DNA from: Lingula anatina
Taxonomy: Eukaryota > Brachiopoda > Lingulata > Lingulida > Lingulidae
Direction of reading: 5' to 3'
Assembly: GCF_001039355.2 (NCBI RefSeq)
Contig: NW_019773847.1
Coordinates: 752,725 to 816,724 of the forward strand
Length of the DNA stretch: 64,000 nt
In this document: positions 48,101 to 58,300 of the stretch, piece after piece
Layout: every line of letters starts with the position of its first letter
How positions within the stretch are numbered: the first letter of the stretch is position 1
Program-made: the position numbers and the translations under genes
The notes under the pieces: model-generated
Seen by the model: only the letters and a program-made list of their open reading frames with translations
The model's database searches: none
Told to the model about the DNA's origin: nothing

Positions 48101-49650
48101 GTATTCAAATAACCTTGGATCAGCTTTTATTGGGATTAAACCTAATCTGTGTGCTAAAACTTCATCTTGGATAATTGAGGTGTTGTTGTAAATAAACACT
48201 TTTTCTATGGCCATTGTGGGCACCTGTAAAAATCAATATTCTGTTACAAGTAGGCAGTGTTTTGCTGGAAAACATGGAGGCAGGTTAATTTAGTCTCATT
48301 TCAATTTTTCCTTTTTAGCAAACTATTAATTTAACTAAAAAATAAATAAAAATCAATACTACACTACATATCAACTATAGTGAACAATAAGGTTACAAAA
48401 ACTGTAATAAATATCATGTCAATTTTCTTTATAAAAACTTGAATCTGATAAAAACATGTTACTGGCAAATAAAATTACAATATGAATCAAAGCAAAAAAT
48501 TAAGCCACAATATTCACTGAAAGAAAAAATGTATAATTTTGAGGTAATGTACACTGTTTATAACCATTGCCTTTATTGCCTTATCATGCTTTAAACATAC
48601 AGTCATGATAAAGCATATAGATCTGTTAATCAGAGTACCATTAAGTAGTCCAACTCCTCTTTTGTCTTCAAATTCATACTAAATGTTTCTTAATATTAAC
48701 ATCTTATACTGAAAATAGAAGATTTATTTACCTCTGCTAATAATATTCTTCTGAAGGCATTGGCAACAGCTGCATCTACACCAACCATGTCAAACTCCAT
48801 CTCTAAATCTGTCATACTTATTATGTTGATTCTGAAATTCTATAAAGTCAAGCTCATGATCAGGGTTAATTGCATGACTTACAAAATTCTGTAATATACT
48901 AATATATATATATATATATATATAAAACTGACAACAATAAAAAAAACTCATATAAAAGGTAACATAGACTACTAATACAGACAATGCTTCTTTTAATGCC
49001 ATAAAATAAAATAACTGCACCATTATCATTTTAGAGCAAAAGATAAAATATAAATAATATGCCTTTCCAGTTTGGTACTTCAGGTCTAAATTAATTTTGT
49101 CTGCAATATAAAAATATTACCTCTTCAAACTTGACTTGGTTCCATGCATCATCATAATCAGGATAGTTCCCAGGGAAATCTGTGGACTGAGTCTGGAAGA
49201 TATCATTACAACTTCAGCAAAGGACAGCACAACAAGATAAAACATTTGCCACACATACTGTAGGTACAAGGGCTTTCAGTATTTTTTTATTTTTTTTTTT
49301 TGGGGGGGGGGGGTATTTAAAGATTAAGGTACAAGGGCTGGTCATCATTTTACAGTTTATTTTCTCAGCCAGCAAATATCAGAAACAGTACATAAAAGTG
49401 CTAACGCGTGCATTTTCCGTGCTACTCAAAACTGAGTTTGGCAACAAAATTTAATTTGAGGTTGAACAGAATTTCACATTGTGACTGCAACTTATTTAAG
49501 ACTAGACGTTATTCGGAAACAGCATAAAATACAGTCATAAACACACAACTGTGTATTTAAGACCACAGGCCATGCCTGTAACAAACTCACATTAGATAAA
49601 CTGTATTCATTTAGCCGCACACGTGTTCGGATATCTTCCAAGTCTGCCAT
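45114..49650 (-). CDS. POLR1C: RNA polymerases I and III subunit RPAC1 (10 exons, 346 aa)
   Basis: AC40/RPAC1 pairs with RPAC2 as the alpha-like assembly platform of RNA polymerases I and III in the nucleus. Exons on the minus strand: 49650-49591, 49192-49121, 48839-48732, 48223-48091, 47921-47802, 47580-47531, 47139-47007, 46490-46371, 45661-45545, 45241-45114. They total 1041 nt with matching phases, giving 346 residues, the same length as the human protein. The N-terminus is [20 protein letters not shown]. The alpha-like fold is seen in [20 protein letters not shown] and [20 protein letters not shown], then [10 protein letters not shown]. Further conserved blocks are [48 protein letters not shown] and [12 protein letters not shown]. 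The start is the first ATG in frame; the GTG 12 codons upstream is not a eukaryotic start. The gene is head-to-head with AP2S1. Assignment is secure. Confidence 0.96.
45782..46126 (+). mobile_element. TTAA-flanked MITE, copy B (345 bp), in POLR1C intron 9
   Basis: Same family and orientation as copy A: left end TTAAAAGGATAGTAACTCTT, central AATCTCTTAAGAGATT palindrome, GGAGGTCACGTGGTCT, right end GAAGAGTTAATATCCCTTTAA read in two parts. It lies between the last two exons of POLR1C. It differs from A by scattered substitutions, so the copies are separate old insertions rather than one duplicated block. Confidence 0.87.
46766..46905. repeat. Two-copy diverged tandem repeat, period about 62 bp
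   Basis: TTCCCCAATTCACAATTT plus (T/A)ACTATGTGGTAGTGGT occurs at 46766 and 46828. The G-rich remainders (ggagggggtatttggcttgaa and ggaggggcacttgggatgaa, each read in parts) also resemble one another. It lies in a POLR1C intron. Confidence 0.7.
47287..47373. repeat. Two-copy 44-bp tandem repeat
   Basis: ATAATGTCCTTTTAAGATAT plus AATGCTAACAAACTTTTCAAATGA is repeated once directly with few changes, in the POLR1C intron between exons 6 and 7. Confidence 0.85.
48902..48923. repeat. (AT)n microsatellite
   Basis: About 11 perfect AT units in POLR1C intron 2. Confidence 0.95.
49262..49339 (-). mobile_element. Small A-tail-like insertion flanked by a 13-bp direct repeat
   Basis: AGGTACAAGGGCT occurs exactly at 49262-49274 and 49327-49339. 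Between the copies lie 52 bp dominated by T runs and then T(12)G(12). On the minus strand this reads as C(12) followed by A-rich sequence, which resembles a retroposed 3' tail with a target-site duplication. It is in POLR1C intron 1. A simple slippage product inside a local duplication is an alternative. Confidence 0.5.
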
Positions 49651-49930
49651 GTTGTTGTTATTGTGGCGCTCGATGGGTGGCAGCACTGTTGAAACCTAGT
49701 CGTTGTATCAATCTTGTCTTTTTAAACAAATAGTGTATCTATAGCAAATCCAGTTAGCTTACATATAACCAAGGATATAGAACTCCAGTATTTGCTTATA
49801 AAAGAACGAGACACAATGAAAGTTTGAGTTTAATCAGACTAGTGTTTAGTCTGTCTTGTAAAGTGGGAGTGAGCAAGTGTCCGCCATCATAAATCGACCG
49901 GTCGAATGTCATAGTTTTAGATACGTTAAG
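49651..49930. promoter_or_regulatory. Bidirectional promoter between POLR1C and AP2S1
   Basis: Only 280 bp separate the two divergent start codons, so both transcription starts must fall here. No TATA box is evident. A CCGCCAT motif at 49881-49887 (ATGGCGG on the other strand) matches the core of YY1-type sites common at TATA-less housekeeping promoters. Both genes are housekeeping genes, which fits a shared promoter. Start sites cannot be fixed from sequence. Confidence 0.65.
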
Positions 49931-51791
49931 ATGGTAAGTAATTTATCAGTTTTATCGTCGAATTGCCAAAATATGACATATTATTTAATTGAGAATACAC
50001 AGTTTTAAAAGAGTAAGTGTTTATTTAGGGTGGAGGTGGTATACTGCAAGAATGCTGTTCGTAAGAACTGGGTGTAATATATCAGATTTCACTTGTCTGT
50101 TAAGAAAAAAGAAGAAAAGTTAAGACAAATCAAGTTCAAAGTTATGCCTGAAAAATTTTGATTGCTTAACTGTAGCGTCCGTTTGTGGGCATTGTGGTGT
50201 CATTGTCTTATAGATGAGTTGACAATCGTATTAAAGTCCCATTAAAGTAATAGAAGTATGGAAATTGAAAATCAAGGAAGTACTGGTACACGTACTGAAA
50301 TTTATGATATATAATATATTAAATATATTATATATCATAATATATTATATATATTATGATATATAATATATTTAATATACTTTGATTGTTTAGATCTATA
50401 CTGGTAATAATCAATTGTTTAAATTTGTAACCAGAAGGATAAGAATCACTCATCATTTGGAACGTTTTTCTCTTTAGATTCGCTTCATATTGATACAGAA
50501 TAGAGCTGGCAAAACTAGGTTAGCCAAATGGTATATGCACTTTGATGATGATGAGAAACAAAAATTAATTGAAGAAGTTCATGCAGTAGTAACAGTGCGA
50601 GATGCCAAACATACCAATTTTGTAGAGGTGAGTATTGGAATTGAGGTGAGGGGTCATTTCACAGTATTTTCATTCCGAACATGAGATCCAGTATATGCCA
50701 ACTTCATTGTTTTCCATTCTCCATATGTTCATGTGTCATGCCAAAACAAGTATGTTTGCCAAAATGTTTATATCTGGTGATGGACAAAATTTCTTCAGCC
50801 AAGTTTAATTGCACATTGACAATCATCATATGAAATGATATAAATGGATTTAGAAATAAGAAATAACAGGTAATGAGGTAGTAAAAAAGAAGGGAATGGC
50901 ATTATAATAATTTAGATGTTGTGCTTGCCACATATGAAGTCTCTCATATTTCTCAAATTCTTTTTTCTTAAGATTTTCTTTTACTTATTTTTGTCATTTT
51001 TATGGAAATTTTTCTGCTAAATATCTCTTGCAAGATTTATTTTGAAGACTTTTGATTTACAATTTTGATGATTTATATGTTAAATGAAAAAGTATCAACA
51101 ACTTGTATTAAGTTACTCATATTGCACCTCATTTTCTAAATCTGTTATGAAAAAGGTCATTCATACATAGATATAACATTCATTGTTATTTTATTACCAC
51201 ATCTTCATTTTATTTCAGTTTCGCAACTTTAAAATTGTCTACCGAAGATATGCAGGCCTGTATTTCTGTATATGTGTTGATGTGTCAGACAATAACCTAG
51301 CTTACCTAGAAGCAATCCACAACTTTGTAGAAGTTCTCAATGAATATTTCCATAATGTCTGTGAATTGGACTTAGTATTCAACTTTTATAAGGTGAGTAT
51401 TGAAGTGGCTTAATGTTCAACTTATCTTGGTAGTATATTAAATTGTAAGTAGTTTAGTTAAAAAGATAAGAAGTATATATTATTTAACCATTGTCTCTTC
51501 TTAATCTTATATGAAATTGTAAATAATTTAGTTGAAATGATAGAAAGTATATTATTTAGCCATTGTTTTGAATTTATGGTAAATATCATTGCCGTCTTGT
51601 GTTTCTAAAATATAAAACATTTTGAAAGTGAAGAAATCCAACAAAGAAATTGAATTAACTTTTTATTTCTGTTTAATTTCCTCCTCTAGGTATATAGTGT
51701 GGTAGATGAAATGTTCCTGGCAGGAGAAATTCGAGAGACAAGCCAAACAAAAGTTTTGAAACAGCTGTTGATGTTGTCTTCCTTAGAATGA
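49931..51791 (+). CDS. AP2S1: AP-2 complex subunit sigma (4 exons, 142 aa)
   Basis: Small subunit of the AP-2 clathrin adaptor at the plasma membrane; with alpha it forms the pocket for acidic dileucine cargo signals. Exons: 49931-49933 (ATG only), 50478-50627, 51219-51392, 51690-51791. All inner junctions are phase 0 and total 429 nt, giving 142 aa, the family length. The protein starts [20 protein letters not shown] and continues with the longin-like core ([38 protein letters not shown]), ending [11 protein letters not shown]. Only about five residues differ from the human protein as I recall it. Sigma-1 and sigma-3 are excluded by this near-identity. The first exon contributes a single codon; the acceptor and phase leave no other solution. 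Assignment is secure. Confidence 0.97.
50303..50379. repeat. AT-only palindromic cluster in AP2S1 intron 1
   Basis: TATGATATATAATATATT is followed at once by its near-complement, giving a palindrome of about 37 bp. A further copy of the same arm starts near 50356. The DNA could extrude a cruciform. It lies between the one-codon first exon and exon 2. It could be a PATRR-like instability site or simply an AT-rich microsatellite. Confidence 0.8.
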
Positions 51792-51829
51792 ATCCATAAA
51801 GCTGTGAAGTTGTCAGCAAATTGGTGCTG

Positions 51830-51835
51830 AATAAA
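51830..51835 (+). terminator. AP2S1 proximal polyadenylation signal AATAAA
   Basis: A canonical hexamer 39 bp after the stop codon. Use of this site would give a very short 3'UTR. A second hexamer lies at 52236-52241. Confidence 0.4.
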
Positions 51836-52235
51836 CGGACTAATGCTCGGGCATTGCATTCCTCCTGGTCATTCAGGGCTGTTGATAGATCTTCAATTTC
51901 TATATTGTCTTAATGTAACACTGTATATGTACTGAAATTTAAATGTACTGTATATGCCCTAAAATTTAGTACCCCTAGGAGGGGAACTGCACATGATGAG
52001 ATTGGTTACTCGAGTGTCTGTTATATTGCAAGGGTTAAATCTGTACTAAGAAATTTAACCTATTTTGCCAAGTAATGTTTTGTCAGGTGATTTATGAAAT
52101 GGTTTAGTTGCATATAATTTTAGTGTAAAATAGTAAATGTGCAATTGAACAAGTAAGTTTAAATATAAATGTACAGTTGGACAAATGTTTACAAGTAGAT
52201 ATAGAATGTGTAATCTGAAAAAAGTTTATCTGGGC

Positions 52236-52241
52236 AATAAA
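52236..52241 (+). terminator. AP2S1 distal polyadenylation signal AATAAA
   Basis: A canonical hexamer in gggcAATAAAaacccc, about 445 bp after the stop. It is the more likely main site given typical UTR length, but this is inference. Confidence 0.45.
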
Positions 52242-52420
52242 AACCCCTTTTAATCAAGATATTTCCATAGATAATGAGCATTATACTTTAACATAGCAAA
52301 AAGAAAGGGATGAATATTTTTTCCCCTACTAAATGTTTAAAGATCATCCTCCAGCACATTCAAGTTTGACAAAGAAAGCAGTATGTAAATAAGGGATAAA
52401 TAACATCATCCATTAGATTT

Positions 52421-52759
52421 TTAAAGGGATAACAAATTCATTTTGGCCAAAAAAATGAATTTTCCAAGGGTAAATGGCAATTTCCCCATACTTACCAATG
52501 ATTAATGAATCCATTTCTACATTCAAAGTTAGCTCCTTTTTTTTTTCTCAAGTTTTGTTTTTTTTGTAATAATCTCTTAAGAGATTATTAGAGTATAGCC
52601 ATCTACGGAGGTCACATGGTCTGATGACAAGCTCAGATTTCAGAATAATTGCCATAACTGCCGTTTTTGTGATAAAATAGAATATATATTTCCATGCATT
52701 GTTTACAATGTATTTATTGTGAAATATATATCTCATATGAAGAGTTGTCATCCCTTTAA
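52421..52759 (+). mobile_element. TTAA-flanked MITE, copy C (339 bp), downstream of AP2S1
   Basis: Left end TTAAAGGGATAACAAATTC and right end GAGTTGTCATCCCTTTAA. It has the same subterminal motif (tttggccaaaaaaatgaatt), TAATGAATCCA, the AATCTCTTAAGAGATT centre and GGAGGTCACATGGTCT. Same orientation as A and B. The terminal repeats are slightly decayed relative to copy A. Confidence 0.87.
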
Positions 52760-53976
52760 AAATATTCACATAAACATTCTCAGATTTTAAAAAAAGTTAT
52801 AACCAGTTTATAGTTAGCATTTCAATTTATTAGCCATTTTACTAATTCACTTTACATTATTGGCAAATATGCAGCGATTACTAAAGTTACATTTTATATC
52901 CTGATAGTTTTTAAGTAGTGTAAAACAAATCAAAATTTTAATATCATACAGTTCTCATTGAAATATATCACATCAGGCTGTTTCTATACCACCTTCCATG
53001 TTCTATTTGAATTAACCAATTCGTTGAATCCTAAATATAAGCCCTTATAATTATATAATTAAAATGTCCATTGCATTAATGCACGACTTTCATCCATACT
53101 TAATGTGACCAGAAGTGCTAGAGACCACTTACAACAAAGAAAGCAAAATTGGCTGTTAAAGGTATGCCAAGCCTGGAGACGTGTGCCAAAGCTAACTTCT
53201 ATCTTATGAATACCTTCACTACTAAGTTCTTATCAAACTGTATTTTACAGCAAACTTGCATTAGACTTGTAAATACTCCATCTCATGAACACCCTGTGCA
53301 TGCCAAAAAGATGCATATTGCACATTGCAAGAGAAAATCTGTTGATAATACTGCAATTTTTTTTTACAAGGGATGGAAACTTTACACAATAAATGTCATG
53401 CAATTTTTTAGTAAAAACTGTAACTATAATTTAATTGAGATTGGCCTTATTCTTCAGACATTAACACAAGTGTTCTAAGGTCACTTATTTCTTTTACACA
53501 ATTCCTATAACGTGAAATCAATTTAAACTAAATTCACATACAAGTGACAACATAGAAGTTTACAAAATAGGTTATTAATTTAATTCTTTGGGACACTTAT
53601 GGTAGAAAAAATAAACTAAGCAATATCAACTATACTTATACGTGAATGAGAAAATGGTTAACTTCATATCTAAATATCTTTAAGGAATTAAGCCTCCAAG
53701 TGGGTATCTTCAGTAGTTTTGGACAATTTTGACAGTTTGCAGTATTCAGTGTTTAAAAGATAAGACATTTCTAAAGCTAGCGCTTCCACATAAAGCTTAA
53801 ACCCTATATGATAGTGGGAAGCAAGCCATTTCACTCAATTCTTTGTCAGAACATTTATATCTAGGAAGGGAATTGATTGCATGCAAATTAACAGTCAATT
53901 AAGAATAACACATCCACATACATCACAACCAGAAAGAACACTAAAAAAAAAAAAAAAAAGCATATATACATACATT

Positions 53977-55330
53977 TTAAAAAACATCATCTTTCAAATA
54001 TGCAGGTATTGGGCTCAGGTCACTCTTCTTAGCAACAATTCTTGGCTTCAATGGTGATGATGGATATCGTTTGGGTGACCTGGCATGCCTAGGTGAATGA
54101 GGAGACTTTGGCGATCCTTGCAGCCTTTTTACTGGCTTCACCGGTGATCTGCACTTCTGACTGGAACCCACCACTGCCCTCATCCTTGGTGTGATAGTAT
54201 TGCGAGGAGTCATAGATCCAGGTGTCCTCATCAACAGGCGATGCGCCACGTCCTCGGACAAAAGAGAGGACTTGATCTTTGGTGTGTGAGGAACAGTCTT
54301 TTGAGGGATTTTCTCTTCTTTATGGTCTGTGGGCCCATTTATCGTTTTGAGTGGAGACCTTTGTGTCACAGCATCTGTCGAATTTCTTGATCGCCTTTGG
54401 CTCTTTGGTGTGCATACTGCATCAATCGTCTCCTGTAAGTCCTGGGGAATATTGATAGCTGTTACAGCTGGGGGACACTTGAGCAAACCAGCAGGCTGGG
54501 GTAATGGCTTTTCTACAGGGTCACTTGCAGCCTTGCTTGGTTCTGCAGAAGTGGAACTGCCTGGAATGACCCTGGTGTTGCTGCTGGTATCGACAGACCT
54601 TGCAGTGAACTTTGCAAGAGATCTCTCCACGCTTCGATTTCGAATCAAGTTGGTAGATATTGGAAGATTGGGCACTCCACGGGGTGCTGACTTCACAGGG
54701 GAAGCTCTCAACACATTGCCAGCCATTTGTCTGTATCTTGCAGACTCTCTGTCCTGCTTGGCAAATATTGTCGGAATGCGAACAGGAGATGCTCTGTTGC
54801 GCATCTGTGATCTAGGAAATCTCAAAGGCGAGGTGTGCCTCTTGATGATCTCCACTTCATCTGGATCATTACTAGCTTTGCTGAACAACTGCACATTTGC
54901 AGTTACTTTTCCAGCTTGCTGAAGGTTGATGACACTCTCATGGACAATGCATTTATCTGCAGAGTCTGTCTTCTGTGTGTCCTCTGGCACATTTTTGGTA
55001 TCATGGGCCATGAACCCAGCTCTTTCCAATAGTTTGTGAGTATCTAGAGAGATCTGCAGCTTGGGTTCTGCATTGGTCTTATGATGGCTATCACTTTTCT
55101 TACAATTGTCTTCTGTGGTTGGGGAGATACTGCTGGAGGTCTTAATATCATGCTTGCCCAGGGCTTGATTTTTGTCTTCTTCATGGTTTTTGGCAGTGTC
55201 TTCACTTGCTGGTTGTGATTGCATATTTTCATCCACTTGGTCTTCTTTTTCTTTTATGTCATCCACGTTCTCTTCATCAACTTTGTTTTCTACAATCTCG
55301 GTTTGATTTTCATCCTCTATGTTTTCTTTC
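53977..55330 (-). other. ARHGAP11: ARHGAP11 C-terminal half: KEN motif, acidic region and SP/TP-rich basic tail
   Basis: The part of the last exon after the middle region encodes an acidic stretch beginning at the KEN motif (EKENIEDENQTEIVE), a linker, and a basic tail with many proline-directed sites: RTPGSMTPRNTITPRMRA, KCRSPVKPVKRLQGSPKSPH, then SPRHARSPKRYPSSPLKPR. Such clusters are typical CDK/MAPK targets and KEN is the APC/C-Cdh1 degron. Both fit a mitotically regulated RhoGAP, but this is inference from motifs. Confidence 0.6.
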
Positions 55331-58300
55331 TCATGTTTCTCATCTGCATTCTCTGACCTCTTTTCCTGATCCTTTTCAAATGTTCCATCTGTGCTATAAT
55401 CTGAGTGGTCAGAATTCATCACAGTTGCCATAGTATTGTGTTGTTCTTCAATTGTTTCTTCTTTACTGACAGGTTTCTCTCCACACTCAATAACTGTGTT
55501 ATTCGCAGACTCAGACTGCAAAGTAGTATTACACACTTCCTCCGTGTCCATTTGCTCAGCATTTTCATCTACCTCCATTGCATTTTGTGTCCCCTGGGCA
55601 GGGTCTGGGCCCATGTTAGACACTGATGCTGCCCCCTGCTGAGAAGTCAGAGAACTAGAGCTTCCACTGGATCGTATGCTGTCCATCATAGCAGTGTCCA
55701 TCACATTTATAATGGTGCTCTCATCGGCTAGATACCAGTGGCTTGGCTGGTCACCATCTGTCTCATTTAGACTGCTGTCAACTGTGGCATTTTGTCCAGC
55801 CAAATGTGTCCTTGAAGATTGGGGCAAAGGAGAAACACTTGGCTGCTGGTCCTTGGTTAGTATGTTTAAGTGTCCACCAGCAGCAGGGATCTGCTGTGTT
55901 TTTTCACTTTCGGGTCTGACATGTAGGGACTGTCCCTTGTTGGTGTGTTGCTCAAGCATCTTCAAATCATGAGTATTTTGTCTGGAATTTAATGGCTCAT
56001 GACTCTTCACAGGTGGATGCTGTGGGTTACAGGAATTTTCTTTCATGCAGAGTCCAGTATCACCTTGCTGTCTGGGGGGTTGCATCATCTGTTGTATATG
56101 TGAAGAATGCTCCATTCTCATCACGGTGGAGACTTGCATGTTGCCTGGTACATTTGTCACATGGGTTGACTGCTCTATAGCTGGGACTGTGGAAACCACA
56201 GAGCTCCTGGGTGTGATAGTTGGCCTCTCTGTCTTAGGAACTTCTGTGCCAATTACACCTTCATGTGAAGCTGGCGCAGGGCACTTCCTGACTTCACTTA
56301 TTTCACTTCCCTTCTGAAAGAAATCAGAAGCTGGTTTTATTAGGTGACCAAAGGTCTGATGAATGTCCACATCAACAGTGACTGTGTGTCTGCGCTTCGG
56401 TTCTGCTACCTTTGGGACCTTCACTGGAATAGGCAAACCAATATCTGCCTTGTTGATGCTAGGCTTACGTGATAGGTTGCTATTCTTACTGTTCAGGTCA
56501 TTCTTGATGAAATTGGGCTTCTGGGAGAGGTTGATATCCGCTGGACGCTGAGGAATCACATTTTTGATGCTTGGTTTGCGACAGACCACTGTTGTTGCGT
56601 TGGGTAGGCCACTAGTGATGGTGTTGGGACGTCCACGTTTGAGGCCTCCTTTAGCATCAGCAGAACATGCACGCCTGTGTGCACGGGGTTTTCCAACATC
56701 AACACCCAAAGTAGACACTTCACGAGAAGCCAACCTTCCTCTTTCAATTTCTGGCATGTTGGCTTTGGCAGGAGTTTGACTCTGAAGATCTTGCCTCAGA
56801 TTTTCAGCCAGCTGGTCCACATCTATGTCAGCATTTTGATTTCTGATCACCATGACTTCATTGTTCTTTTTTAAGAACCCTCCATCATCACTGTCCTCTT
56901 TTTCTTCCTTCTTTCCACCACTCAAGGAGGAAAGTGAAGACTTCTTAATGGCAGCAGAATTTCCCAAGATTCTGGCAGGGGAACTTGGGTGCTTTTTGTG
57001 CCTTCGGAACCAGCTGGGTCTTCTCTTCAATTTGCCATTTTCATCTTTACTGGATGTGGTGCTTTGGATGGAGGAGTTGTGTTGGGTGATGGAGGAGCTG
57101 AGGATATCATCTGGGTCAGTCCCTGCCAGCTTACTCCCTATGGCTATATCTGAACAGTTGGCAGCCTGGAAAGTCAACAATGGTGATGGCTATAATTAGG
57201 ATGATAAAAAAAGAGAAGGCACAAATGGTTTGAATTTTGGAAGAAAAATAATTTACCTTGGGAAATTTCATAAAATATTGTGTGGCCTTAATAAATAAAA
57301 ATGTCAAGTTACATGGCAACTTCCCAATCAACTGACGTGGACATTTTAGTTTTTCCCTCCCTAAATTGTGTAAGTGACAGTGTGAAATTGCTAATAAATT
57401 CTAATTAAAAATTAAGAATAGATGTACCTCTGGACTGGATTTTCCTCCACTCATTCTTCTAAAGAACCCTTTCTTTTTCTTGCCATCTTTTGGAGATCCT
57501 CCCGAGGCTCTAAAAACAATATTTACCATACTTTTTGTCAATGAAGAACTATAAACATTATATATATAATCACTAAATACTAAATAAAATAGAGTCCACA
57601 TCTGACTAAAAACCATCTCCTGATTGTGATTTTATCTTCAGATATTTTATCCATACCTCTTTTTTCTTGATAGACTCCCTGGGCTACTGAAAAGTCTAGT
57701 GTGCTTCTTCTTAGGAGTGGCAGTGAAACTAATAGGGGAATTGCTGCTCTCAGTGAAATTGATAGACGGTGTCCCCAGGACAACATTACGGTTCACTGAA
57801 AAGGGAATAGTCATCAAATTATTAGAGCGCATTCAGAACAGCGGACTAACAGATCTGCGGGTCAACTATGGCCGACTCACTTAAATGCATGTTGCATAAT
57901 CCCCGCGGAGAATATGTTCAGTGTCTAATAAGGAATTAAGGGGAAAGCTGTTTAGTAGATCACTAAATTTGACCTGCAGATCTGTTAGTCCACTGTTCTG
58001 AATGTGTTCTTACAAGGGGAAGAGAGCACTATAACAGTACTGACCTCCACCATGGAAAAAGGCAACTATAGACAAGGATAGTGAAACAAAATTTTTTTTT
58101 AAATATTAGAAAACCCGAAATGAGTTAAAATTTTTATAACTTCTTTCTTTTCTGAATAACTACCTTTAATGAAAATTTAATCAAAAGTCCATTTTAATGT
58201 TAAAAACAAATAGACAAACCAGTTTCAGTAAAAAAAAAAAAAAATTAACTTGAGAGGCAAAAAATGAATCCTACCAGAGAGACAATTTAAAAAGTTTTAG

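Larger units (their letters stand above)
51792..53976. other. Convergent 3' region of AP2S1 and ARHGAP11
   Basis: Contains the AP2S1 3'UTR up to about 52260, MITE copy C, and the presumed ARHGAP11 3'UTR on the minus strand (53976 downward). The 109-codon plus-strand frame at 53149-53478 has no recognisable domain, is rich in AT-type codons and lies where the ARHGAP11 UTR is expected, so it is not called. An A(17)-type run lies near 53943-53958. No clear minus-strand AATAAA close to the ARHGAP11 stop was identified. Confidence 0.55.

Noticed and set aside
49651-49686. N-terminal extension of POLR1C beginning LPPIERHNNNN
   Set aside because: It depends on a GTG start; the ATG at 49650 gives a protein of exactly the usual family length.
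53149-53478. 109-codon plus-strand open frame
   Set aside because: It lies in the expected 3'UTR of ARHGAP11 on the other strand and resembles no protein family.
54329-54922. 197-codon plus-strand open frame
   Set aside because: It lies entirely opposite the long last exon of ARHGAP11, whose low-complexity coding sequence leaves the antisense frame open; no domain is recognisable.
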